36,178 nucleotides of DNA from JAKRSD01 sp964473995 (lineage in GTDB: Bacteria > Bacteroidota > Bacteroidia > CAIKAF01). The stretch's first letter is position 1; each line of letters begins with the position of its first letter. The position numbers were made by a program, and so were the translations under genes. This document shows positions 25,425-33,900 of this stretch, piece by piece. The stretch is taken from the NCBI GenBank assembly GCA_964473995.1, contig CAYYRB010000023.1, positions 1 to 36,178 of the forward strand. Reading direction: 5' to 3'. A model generated the notes under the pieces. It saw only the letters and a program-made list of their open reading frames with translations. It was not told where the DNA came from and made no database searches.

Positions 25425-25452
25425 AAAAAAGCCCGGCAAATATAGCCGGGCT
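25425..25452 (-). terminator. Intrinsic terminator of the AT-hook gene, abutting murF-alr
   Basis: On the minus strand AGCCCGGC / GCCGGGCT (8 bp) with a 7-nt loop is followed by a T-run (25430-25425) that runs straight into the murF-alr ATG. Confidence 0.85.
25437..25444 (-). promoter_or_regulatory. -7 element of murF-alr inside the terminator loop
   Basis: TATATTTG on the minus strand matches TAnnTTTG and occupies the loop of the hairpin. It ends 12 nt before the ATG, so the leader would be only ~5 nt. No -33 TTG at standard distance. Confidence 0.45.
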
Positions 25453-25476
25453 GAATAAGAAAATGAATAGGTTATG

Positions 25477-26427
25477 TTAAGCCAATTTATTTACAAATTG
25501 CTTGTTTCCTAACTCTTCACGGATAATTTTTCCACGTTTTGCCATGCCGATCAGGGTTGAGCTGATTGCTTGCATGAATTTACGCTTGTCATCTACGGGG
25601 CCATATTGGCTGATGATACTCTCCATAACTTCGTTGGTGTTCAATGCCTTTCCTGACTTTTCAATAACTGAAAGGATTTTAGCTGCCAAGGTTATGCCGT
25701 TGGATCCTGAAGCTTTTTTGGCGCCATTGCTTTTTGCTTCAGCCTTCTTTGGAGTGGCCGCTTTAGGCTTCACCACTTTTTTCACTTCGGGCTTTACCGC
25801 TTTTACTGCCTTTGCAGGTTTTGGCGCTTTTACCTTAACCGTTGATCTTTTCTTTGTTTTTGCTTTAACAGAGCTTACTTTTTTCTCTGTTTTGGCTGCA
25901 GATTTTATTTCTACGGCAGCTGCGGCGACTTTTTTCTTGCCTGGTTTTCTACCTCTTTTTTTACCTTCTTTTTTCGGAGCTGCAACTTGGGCGAGTTTAG
26001 CTTTAGGCTTTCTGCCTCTTTTTTTAGGTTCAGAAACAACAACGGGTGTGGCAGGTGCAGCAGCAGCAGCTTTAGGTTTTCTGCCGCGTTTTTTGGGTGC
26101 TGTTTTAGATGCGGCCGAAGCTCCTTTTGGTTTGTTTTTTGAACCCGGTTTTCTGCCGCGTTTTTTAGGGGCAATTACTTCCCCGATGGCCTCAATAGCC
26201 TGGGCTATTTTGCCTGAACCTGGCTTCCTGCCTCTCTTTTTGGGGCCTGAGGTGGTGTCGTTTGACCACAGGCCGGTGATGATTTCCGTTATTTCCTTGC
26301 GCTTGGAAATAATTTCTTTAATACGTCCTTCCAGAATCTCCAACTCGTCGTCAAAGTCAGAGAGTCTTTCCCGGAGACTCTTGATCACCAATCCGGCTTG
26401 ATTTTCCGAAAGATTAAAAATTTTCAT
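25477..26427 (-). CDS. Lysine/alanine-rich nucleoid protein with five AT-hook-like motifs and a C-terminal winged-helix-like domain
   Basis: A 316-residue, strongly basic protein. Residues 1-52 form a coiled-coil-like helix (SLRERLSDFDDELEILEGRIKEII). Five KKRGRKP motifs lie at about 63-69, 88-94, 112-118, 135-141 and 157-163, each resembling an AT-hook core (RGR with flanking K/P) that binds the minor groove of A/T-rich DNA. Residues ~164-242 are a histone-H1-like K/A/V/P-rich tail. Residues ~244-313 are a compact helical domain (LAAKILSVIEKSGKALNTNEVMESI, ISSTLIGMAKRGKIIREE) that looks like a winged helix of the HB1/ASXL type. No enzyme motif is present; a chromatin-like architectural role is inferred. 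Strong promoter at 26451-26484, terminator at 25425-25452. Confidence 0.85.
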   Translation of the reverse strand: MKIFNLSENQAGLVIKSLRERLSDFDDELEILEGRIKEIISKRKEITEIITGLWSNDTTSGPKKRGRKPGSGKIAQAIEAIGEVIAPKKRGRKPGSKNKPKGASAASKTAPKKRGRKPKAAAAAPATPVVVSEPKKRGRKPKAKLAQVAAPKKEGKKRGRKPGKKKVAAAAVEIKSAAKTEKKVSSVKAKTKKRSTVKVKAPKPAKAVKAVKPEVKKVVKPKAATPKKAEAKSNGAKKASGSNGITLAAKILSVIEKSGKALNTNEVMESIISQYGPVDDKRKFMQAISSTLIGMAKRGKIIREELGNKQFVNKLA

Positions 26428-26450
26428 TTTTTAATTATTTAATTGTGGCG

Positions 26451-26484
26451 CAAAGCTATGGAAAAATATAACGTCATTACCAAA
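26451..26484 (-). promoter_or_regulatory. Promoter of the AT-hook nucleoid protein
   Basis: On the minus strand, -33 TTTG (26481-26484) and -7 TAGCTTTG (26451-26458) are separated by 22 nt. This is one of the best promoter matches in the window; leader about 20 nt. Confidence 0.7.
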
Positions 26485-26631
26485 CAATTACCCAAAAAAA
26501 TAAAAACCATTTTTAAGCTAAATGTCATTTATTCCAATTTTTGTAATCGAAAAGTGACGCAATCTCCGAACCATCTGCATTAGTTTAGGTTAATTCCGAT
26601 TTGGAATAATACTTAAATGCGGAACAGCGTA

Positions 26632-26651
26632 AACGCCTTTCGGTGTTTTTT
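26632..26651 (+). terminator. Orphan terminator-like hairpin
   Basis: AACGCC / GGTGTT (one G-U pair) with a TTTC loop, then T-rich 26646-26651. It faces right, but no plus-strand gene precedes it within 3.5 kb. Confidence 0.4.
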
Positions 26652-26831
26652 ATTTAATCGTAAAGTTCAAATTATGAGATGTTTTAAAGTATAAGACTAT
26701 ACTATTCATCATTAATACAACGAGTGTAATGCCTTATTAAATAAATATGCTTGTTATGATTCCTTTATTTGTTTTTCATAACATGTATTTTGACTTGAAC
26801 ATGGGCATCTTGACAATGCTTTCTGTTGAAA

Positions 26832-27422
26832 TTATCCGTTTTTTTTGTTTTGTGCCCGTATGCCTGAACATTCGCGGCACAAGGGTACATAAAGATCCTT
26901 TTCTCCGAGCAGTACCAGTTTTTCTTCTTTGTTAAGTCGGTGGCTGAAGTTGGCCGTATATCCGCAATCCATGCATACGGCATGTACTTTGGTAACTTCT
27001 TCCGCCATGGCCATAAGTGTGGGCATGGGTCCGAATGGAAATCCCCTGAAGTCCATGTCCAGGCCTGCGGCAATTACACGTATGCCGCTGTCTGCAAGAG
27101 CCCTGCACACATCAGGCAATCCGGCATCAAAAAATTGTGATTCGTCAATTCCGATTACATCGGCATCACCGGCCAGCAATAAAATATTGGCAGAAGAAGG
27201 AACCGGAGTGGAACGGATTCGGGTGTCATTATGCGAAACGACCTGTTGCTCATCATAGCGTACATCGGTTTCCGGTTTGAAAATCTCTACCTTCTGCCGT
27301 GCAATTTCTGCTCTACGTATTCTCCGGATCAACTCCTCCGTTTTTCCTGAATACATGCTTCCGCAGATGACCTCGATCCGCCCCCGTCGCCCTTGAAATG
27401 TCAGATGATTTTCCGGATACAT
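26832..27422 (-). CDS. tdk: Thymidine kinase
   Basis: A 196-residue type II thymidine kinase that phosphorylates thymidine with ATP in the salvage pathway. Walker A ICGSMYSGKTEEL, Walker B-type IDESQFF, the AAGLDMDFRGFPFGPM loop, and four zinc-binding cysteines (CMDCGYTANFSHR and LCREC) are all present; length is normal. An in-frame TTG eight codons upstream (27446) is possible, but the ATG at 27422 (MYPENHLTFQ) is preferred. A -7-like element with one mismatch lies 20 nt before it. It is divergent from the gene at 27538. Confidence 0.95.
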   Translation of the reverse strand: MYPENHLTFQGRRGRIEVICGSMYSGKTEELIRRIRRAEIARQKVEIFKPETDVRYDEQQVVSHNDTRIRSTPVPSSANILLLAGDADVIGIDESQFFDAGLPDVCRALADSGIRVIAAGLDMDFRGFPFGPMPTLMAMAEEVTKVHAVCMDCGYTANFSHRLNKEEKLVLLGEKDLYVPLCRECSGIRAQNKKNG

Positions 27423-27537
27423 GTAATTCCTAAAATTCGATGGCAAGTTTACCTAATTTTAGTATACCGGTTTCCTCTCTTTTTTCGTTTTATCGATAAA
27501 TTGGTTAATTTTTGCTTGTTTTGAATCCATTTTAGTT

Positions 27538-28248
27538 ATGAATAAAGATAAACTTACCCATCGTATTGAAAAGCTTCTTATCTCGCTGCACAAACAGATT
27601 GTAGATATCCGGGATTCGGAACAACAGGTTTCCCGTTCAGATATGGAGCAGGCTTTGGCTGATGTTCGTTTGCTGCATGAGGAGTTCATTCTGTTGAATT
27701 ATTTCAATTCACGGGCCGGAGCGGAAAACATCTCTTTGCCGGAAGGTACGGTAGGCAATCAGGGACTTTCTTCAAACTCAGGAATGAAAGAAAATAGTTC
27801 ACCTCTTGTAAAAACGCCCGAGCCTGTCTTTGTCCCCGAATCCGTGCCTGAACCAAAACCGGTCGGTCTGCAGGCTGACATCCCCACACCTCCGCCGGCC
27901 TCCCATTCCGATGTGATTCCAAAAATGGATAATGAGCCCCTATCTGCCGAAAATCCGGCTCTTGCCTTGGGAGAGATTAAGGAACTGACGTTGGGCGATA
28001 AACTTCGCCTGCAAAAATTGGAGGATTTGAATAAAGCCATATCCATGGCAGATAAATTTCTGTTCATGAATGACTTGTTTAAAGGGGATAATTCGGCTTA
28101 CAAAGAGGCGTTGGTCGTGCTGAATGCCATGAATAATCAGCCCGATGCCGATCGTTATTTGGCTTTATTGAGTGGTCAATTCGGTTGGGCGGAACATGCC
28201 AAAACGGAAAAAAAATTCCGGGAATTGGTAGCCCGTAAATTTGTATGA
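27538..28248 (+). CDS. Hypothetical protein with proline-rich linker and conserved C-terminal helical domain
   Basis: A 236-residue protein of unknown function with no signal peptide. Residues ~1-60 are helical (HRIEKLLISLHKQIVDIRD...LADVRLLHEEFILLNYF). Residues ~75-135 form a Pro/Ser/Glu-rich disordered linker (KTPEPVFVPESVPEPKP). Residues ~145-236 are a compact helical module, KLEDLNKAISMADKFLFMNDLFKGDNSAYKEAL...FRELVARKFV, which I recognise as a recurrent C-terminal domain of Bacteroidetes hypothetical proteins without assigned function. Its stop codon overlaps the start of the M28 peptidase (ATGA), so the two are translationally coupled. Confidence 0.8.
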   Translation: MNKDKLTHRIEKLLISLHKQIVDIRDSEQQVSRSDMEQALADVRLLHEEFILLNYFNSRAGAENISLPEGTVGNQGLSSNSGMKENSSPLVKTPEPVFVPESVPEPKPVGLQADIPTPPPASHSDVIPKMDNEPLSAENPALALGEIKELTLGDKLRLQKLEDLNKAISMADKFLFMNDLFKGDNSAYKEALVVLNAMNNQPDADRYLALLSGQFGWAEHAKTEKKFRELVARKFV

Positions 28249-29522
28249 GTTTTTTTCGCTATTTATTTTTTTGTTTTTTCCTGTTTGAAGTTCCTAAAGC
28301 CACTGCGCAGGAACCCGCCTATGCCAAATATGTCGTTGATACGCTGGCTTCGCCCGATATGCAAGGGAGAGGGTATGTGCTAAAAGGGGATTCGCTGGCT
28401 GCCGATTTTATCCGGAGTGAATTTATCCGACTAGGATTGTTGTCGGTTTTCAATAAGGGTACCGATTATTTTCAGCCGTTTTCCCACTCCGTGAATACAT
28501 TTCCTGAGGAAGTTTACCTGAAGATCGGGAAGAATAAATTTGTGCCCGGTAGGGATTTTCTGGTTTTGCCCTTCAGCGGTTCCTTAAAGAAAAAAGGAAA
28601 AGGTGTTTGGATGAAGGAAGTAAATAAAAATAACGCCTTACAAAAACTGAACGATTTGGGATTTCCCTCAGGCGGCATTTTGGTAATCGATTCGGAAACA
28701 TCAGAAGATTTCAAAGCGGCCCAAAGTGCTCTGCCTGTTTGCCTCTCTCAGGCTGATGCCGTGCTCCTTTTGAATCCCGGTAAGTTGACCTGGTCGGTTG
28801 ATGCCCGCATGACAAACGGAAAGGTAGTCATTGAAGCCAGACGGGATTTGGTGTTCCCTGCCTTGAGCCCCAAGCCGCGTATAAACCTGAATGTGCAGAA
28901 TACCTTTTATTCTTCTTATCGTTCTTATAATGTGGCCGGACTCATTTCCGGACAGATTGCCGATACGTTTTTGTTGGTTACGGCGCATATCGATCATTTG
29001 GGCCGCATGGGTTCTGCCGTTTTTCCGGGTGCCAATGACAATGCCAGCGGCACGGCCATGATGTTGGATTTGGCGAGGCATTACCGGGTTGCCGGGAAAC
29101 CGAAATATTCGTTGATGTTCATCGGCTTTGCGGCGGAAGAGGCCGGCTTGAAAGGATCGCGTTTTTTTGTGGATCACCCACCGATACCGCTCAACCAAAT
29201 TCGTTTTGTGTTCAATATAGACCTGATGGGCGGGGGCGAAATAGGCAGCACGGTAGTGAACGGAACCGAATTTCCCCGTGAATTCAATCGGTTGGTTGAC
29301 ATCAATGCCCAAAACGGTTTACTCGGCAGGGTAAATAAAAGGGGCAAAGCGGCCAACAGCGATCACTATTGGTTTACGGAAAAGGGAGTCCCTGCTTTTT
29401 TTATGTATGCCGAAGGCGGCGTGACCGCGTATCATGATGTGCATGATACCCGGGAGAATCTTCCTCTTCCCAAATACCGGGAGTTATTTACTTTGATCCG
29501 GTTGTTTATGGATGGGTTTTAA
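28245..29522 (+). CDS. Secreted M28-family zinc peptidase
   Basis: A 425-residue exported metallopeptidase. Signal peptide residues 1-22 (FFCFFLFEVPKATAQ). An early helical region (YVVDTLASPDMQGRG) leads to a PA-like insert (~70-190), then the M28 catalytic core with all expected di-zinc ligands: TAHIDHLG, GANDNASG, FAAEEAGLKGS (general base Glu plus ligand), NIDLMGGG and YHDVHDT. Full length for Bacteroidetes aminopeptidase-like M28 proteins. Likely cleaves peptides in the periplasm or outside the cell; specificity unknown. It starts inside the preceding gene's stop (ATGA overlap) and ends 5 bases from the convergent efflux gene, without an obvious terminator. Confidence 0.92.
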   Translation: MSFFRYLFFCFFLFEVPKATAQEPAYAKYVVDTLASPDMQGRGYVLKGDSLAADFIRSEFIRLGLLSVFNKGTDYFQPFSHSVNTFPEEVYLKIGKNKFVPGRDFLVLPFSGSLKKKGKGVWMKEVNKNNALQKLNDLGFPSGGILVIDSETSEDFKAAQSALPVCLSQADAVLLLNPGKLTWSVDARMTNGKVVIEARRDLVFPALSPKPRINLNVQNTFYSSYRSYNVAGLISGQIADTFLLVTAHIDHLGRMGSAVFPGANDNASGTAMMLDLARHYRVAGKPKYSLMFIGFAAEEAGLKGSRFFVDHPPIPLNQIRFVFNIDLMGGGEIGSTVVNGTEFPREFNRLVDINAQNGLLGRVNKRGKAANSDHYWFTEKGVPAFFMYAEGGVTAYHDVHDTRENLPLPKYRELFTLIRLFMDGF

Positions 29523-29527
29523 AGAGA

Positions 29528-30976
29528 TTATCTTTGCCATCCGCCCCCCAGTGATGTATAGAGGTTCACCAGATTGATGAATCGATTCTTACGTATAATC
29601 ACGCTTTCCAATTCCGCATCCAAAACTGTTTTTTGGGCTGTGACCACGTCAAGATAACTAGCATAACCGGAGCTCATGAGATTTTCAGAAATAATTACCG
29701 CGCGTTTCATTACCTCTACCTCCTCCATTTTCAGCTTTTCCCGGTCTGCTAATAATTGGGCATGTTGCAGATGGGTCATTACTTCTGAATAACCCGTGAT
29801 TATTTTTTTCTCATATTCCTGAAATGCCATGCGGTTTTCTGCTGCCGTTTTGTTGAAGTTTCCTTGTATCTGGGCTCGGTTTAGCAGAGGGCCGGTTATT
29901 CCTCCGATCAGACCAAATGCCAAGGAAGCGGGAACGTCAAATAATGTGCCTGCACTAAATGAATTTAATCCCAGATTAAGACTTATTCTGAGTGCCGGAA
30001 AAAATTCAGCCCTGGCCGATTTTACTTCATATCCGGCTGCCGCCAGTTCCCTTTCTGCCTGCATGATGTCAGGTCGATTTTTGAGCCATTCTGAGGGAAT
30101 ACCGATTTCGGGATTTATTGGAATCGTATCTGTGAGCAGGTTTCCATTGCGCGAAATGGGTTTGGGAAATCTTCCCAGAAGCACATTCAACTGATTTTCT
30201 AATTGGATGATATCCTGTTTTATGGCCGGCTCTAGTGCCTTCGTGTTTAAGAGTTGTCCGATAAATCGTTCAACGGCCAATTGATCTTCCCGCCCGGCCT
30301 CTTTTCTGGCCTTAACTACATCAAGTGCCTTTTGCTGAAGATTTATGTTTTTTTGAATGATTTCCAACTCGGCATCTAATGCTTCCAGTTCATAATAAAG
30401 TGAAGCCACCAAGGCTGTAATGGATGTTTCCAGCGCTCTCTTGCCATATTCGGAAGCAAGCAGCTTTGCCTTGGCTGCCCTTTTTCGGTTTCTGAATTTT
30501 CCCCAAATGTCAATTTCCCAGCTGGTGTTTATACCCAAAAGTAGATTGGGTACATAAGGTTGCGCGACCCGCTGTTTTTCATTGATATTCGGGGATAAAT
30601 TGGTGTCGAAATTGCCGACGCCTTCCATGGTGTAATCACCAAATTTTTCTATTCCGGCTCCTGAGCCCAAATCTAAAGTCGGAATCAGGTCACCCCGTTT
30701 CATTTTCAAAAATGCTCTTGCCATCTGAATGCGTTCCGCGGCAATCAAAACATCTTTATTGTTATTGAGTGCTTCCTGGATAAGGCTTACCAGAGTAAGG
30801 TTGTTGAAAAAAACGTTCGGAGCAATTTCGGCTACAGACGAGGTGTCTTTCTTTCCGGCAAAGTCTGCCGGTATCGGTAGAGGTTCCGGAAAAGACACGG
30901 GTTTAAATGCATTACAGCCTGAAAAAATAGAAATGACAGGTATGAGTATAAGCAGAGCTGATTTTCGTGTGTTCAT
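29528..30976 (-). CDS. RND efflux outer-membrane factor lipoprotein (NodT/OprM-like)
   Basis: A 482-residue TolC-family channel that links an RND pump to the outside. A lipoprotein signal peptide ends in IFSGC (Cys19). Two repeated outer-membrane-efflux-protein halves follow: SLIQEALNNNKDVLIAAERIQMAR..., LGINTSWEIDIWGKFRNRKRAAKAKLLASEYGKRALE in the first and LKNRPDIMQAERELAAAGYEVKSARAEFFPALRISLNLG in the second, ending YLDVVTAQKTVLDAELESVIIRKNRFINLVNLYTSLGGGW. The ATG at 30976 puts the signal peptide at the N-terminus; an upstream in-frame start would add 22 non-signal residues. Last gene of the efflux operon; it begins 20 bases after the pump stop. Confidence 0.94.
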   Translation of the reverse strand: MNTRKSALLILIPVISIFSGCNAFKPVSFPEPLPIPADFAGKKDTSSVAEIAPNVFFNNLTLVSLIQEALNNNKDVLIAAERIQMARAFLKMKRGDLIPTLDLGSGAGIEKFGDYTMEGVGNFDTNLSPNINEKQRVAQPYVPNLLLGINTSWEIDIWGKFRNRKRAAKAKLLASEYGKRALETSITALVASLYYELEALDAELEIIQKNINLQQKALDVVKARKEAGREDQLAVERFIGQLLNTKALEPAIKQDIIQLENQLNVLLGRFPKPISRNGNLLTDTIPINPEIGIPSEWLKNRPDIMQAERELAAAGYEVKSARAEFFPALRISLNLGLNSFSAGTLFDVPASLAFGLIGGITGPLLNRAQIQGNFNKTAAENRMAFQEYEKKIITGYSEVMTHLQHAQLLADREKLKMEEVEVMKRAVIISENLMSSGYASYLDVVTAQKTVLDAELESVIIRKNRFINLVNLYTSLGGGWQR

Positions 30977-30995
30977 TTTTTGTGTTTTTATTAAC

Positions 30996-33900
30996 CTACT
31001 CGGAATTTTTTTTCGTGGATAACTTCTCGGATAAGAGGGCAAAAAGGAAATAAAGACCTGGGATTATAAAAATGCCGAGTAGCGTTCCGGTAAGCATACC
31101 CCCCGCAGCCGCTGTTCCTATGGAACGATTGCCCATCGCACCGGCACCTGATGCCAGCATAAGGGGGATAAGACCTGCGATAAAAGCAAAAGAGGTCATC
31201 AAGATGGGTCTTAAGCGACTCACGGCACCTTCAATAGCTGCATTTGCCACTGACAGGCCATCTTTTCTTCGTTGAATCGCAAATTCCACAATCAAAATGG
31301 CATTTTTACCTAAAAGACCGATCAGCATAACCAGGGCTACCTGCGCATAAATATTATTTTCCAGGCCCGCTATTTTTAGGGAAAGAAACGAACCAAAAAT
31401 TCCGGCGGGAAGACTCAGGATAACCGGAAGGGGCAATAAAAAACTTTCGTATTGGGCTGCTAAAAGAAGGTAAACAAAAACGAGGGAGATCAGGAAAATT
31501 ATAGAGGCCTGATTTCCGGAGAGGATTTCTTCACGGGTCATTCCGCTCCATTCATAATCAAAACCGGCAGGGAGCTTATCCGCCGCCAATCTTTGAATGC
31601 CCTGAATAGCATCTCCACTGCTGAAACCATCGGCCGCATCTCCATTAATCATAGAAGAATTATACATGTTGTAACGGGTTACCTGTTCAGGACCGAAAAC
31701 CCTTTCCAACTGAATAAATGTAGAAAAAGGGACCTGCTCCCCTCGGTTGTTTTTTACAAACAGGCGAAGTATATCATTTGGATTTTTTCGCGCGGAAGGT
31801 TTGGCTTGCACCATAACCCGATACATTTGGTTAAAACGAACAAAATTCGTAGCATAAAAACTGCCTATGAGAGTTTGAAGGGTGCTCATGGCATTATCAA
31901 CGGTTACCCCTTTTTTGGCAGCCATGTCGTAATCAATATGGATGAGGTATTGAGGAAATGAAACATCAAAACTGGTGAATGCGCTTCCTATGGCTTTATC
32001 TGCTTTTATATCTTTTATAAATTCATCAGTTACGTCTGATAATCGGACCAGATCACCCGTTCCTGTTTTGTCTAAAATTCGTAGTTCAAATCCGGAAGCG
32101 TTTCCAAAACCCGGCACAGTGGGCGGAGGAAAAAACTCTATTTGTGCATCTTTGATGTGTCGGGTTTTTTCTTTCATCTGGTCGATGATTTCATGGATAC
32201 CTTCACCTCGTTCCTTCCATGCTTTTAGATTAACGATTCCCATCCCGTAGGACGCGCCGGCAGATTCTGTCACCAAATTATATCCGGAAAGGGTAGAAAT
32301 GTTTTCAATGGATGGGAGGTCTTTTATAGACCGTTTAATTTGGTTGATTACTTTGTCTGTTCGCTCTACGGTGGATCCTGAAGGTGTGGTTACGCTTATG
32401 TAAATCATGCCTTGGTCTTCCATGGGGATAAATCCGCCCGGAAGAATTTTAGCTGCTCCAAATGTGGCCATAAGAAAAAGAAGCAATACAATCAGTGTTA
32501 CAGGAATTCGACTGACTGTTTTTCCCAAGATGGCCTGGTATTTTGATGCTAAATGTTCATACCCATGATTGAATCTATCAAAAAAACGTCCCAACAGGTT
32601 TTTTTTAGGGCCGGTATGTCTTAGGATAATCGCACAAAGTGCGGGAGTAAGGGTGAGGGCATTTATTCCGGAAATAACGATGGCCACTGCTAAAGTCAGG
32701 GAGAATTGACGGTAAAAAACACCCACGGGTCCGCTAAGAAATGAAACAGGAATAAAAACGGCTGACATGACCAATGTAATTGCAACAATTGCTCCGCTGA
32801 TCTCCTTCATGGTTTCAATGGTTGCGGATTTGGCAGGCAAATGTTTTTCACTCATTTTGGCATGCACCGCCTCCACTACCACGATCGCATTATCAACCAC
32901 AATTCCAATGGCAAGCACCATTGCAAAAAGAGTAAGCAGATTGATCGAGAATCCCATGATTTGCATGAAGGCAAACGTTCCTATGAGCGATACCGGAACT
33001 GCCAAGGCCGGAATGATTGTGGATCTTAAATCCTGTAAAAAAATAAAAACCACAATAAAGACGAGGATAAGTGCTTCAATCAGGGTTTTTATCACTTCTC
33101 GGATGGAGGCATCTAGAAATCGGGAAACATCGTAGGCAAAGTTGTAATTCATCGATGGTGGAAAGGATTCCTTCTTCATCTCAGCCATGCGTTGTTTTAT
33201 ATTCTCAATCACTTCACTTGCATTTGAACCGGGTCTTTGCTTTATTAAAATGGTTGCCGAGGGTTTTCCATCGGTTTTGGAAACCATTCCGTAGCTCATG
33301 GATCCAAATTCAACCTCTGCGATGTCTTTAAGGCGAAGGATGGCTCCCTGATCTGTGGACCTGATCGGAAGATCTTCATATTGTTCCGGTGAAAAAAATT
33401 TACCCTTGTAACGAAGTACATATTGTATGTCGTATGGATTTTTGCCGGAACTTTCACCGACCTTTCCAGGTGCTGCTTCTACGTTTTGGGCCCGAAGCAT
33501 ATTGACCACCTCTTCAGCAGAAATATCATAAGCAATCATTTTTTCAGGCTTTAGCCAAACCCGCATCGCATATTCTTTCTGTCCCAGAATTTCGGCACGT
33601 CCTACACCGTCAATCCGCTTAAGCTCTTGCAATACATTTATGTCTGTGAAATTATAGATGAATGGCTCATCCATGCTGCTGTCTTCACTGGTTATGTTTA
33701 GGTACATTAAGATACTGTTTACCTCTTTTTCTGTACTTACACCCGCCCTGATGACTTCTTCGGGTAATTCATCCAATACGGTGCTTACTCTGTTTTGAAC
33801 ACTCACGGCGGCAAAATCAGGATCAGTACCCACCTCAAAATAGATGGTAATCATGGTTACCCCATCGTTTCCCGTTACGGTGCTCATATAGGTCATGCCG

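Larger units (their letters stand above)
26428..26831. other. AT-rich intergenic region without a recognised gene
   Basis: About 400 bp between the AT-hook gene and tdk. It holds the AT-hook gene promoter, a terminator-like hairpin pointing to the right (26632-26651), and a small inverted repeat AGTATA / TATACT at 26688-26703. No convincing coding frame: the only short open frame at its right side runs antisense into tdk. Confidence 0.6.

Noticed and set aside
25502..26401. Long open frame (about 300 codons) on the plus strand opposite the AT-hook gene
   Set aside because: It is the complement of the repetitive Lys/Ala/Arg codons of the AT-hook gene; the translation is an artificial Phe/Leu/Ala-rich chain with no family resemblance, and the minus-strand gene has promoter and terminator.
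26747..26935. Short plus-strand frame at the tdk 3' end
   Set aside because: Two-thirds of it is antisense to the conserved zinc-binding end of thymidine kinase; no domain or start signal supports it.
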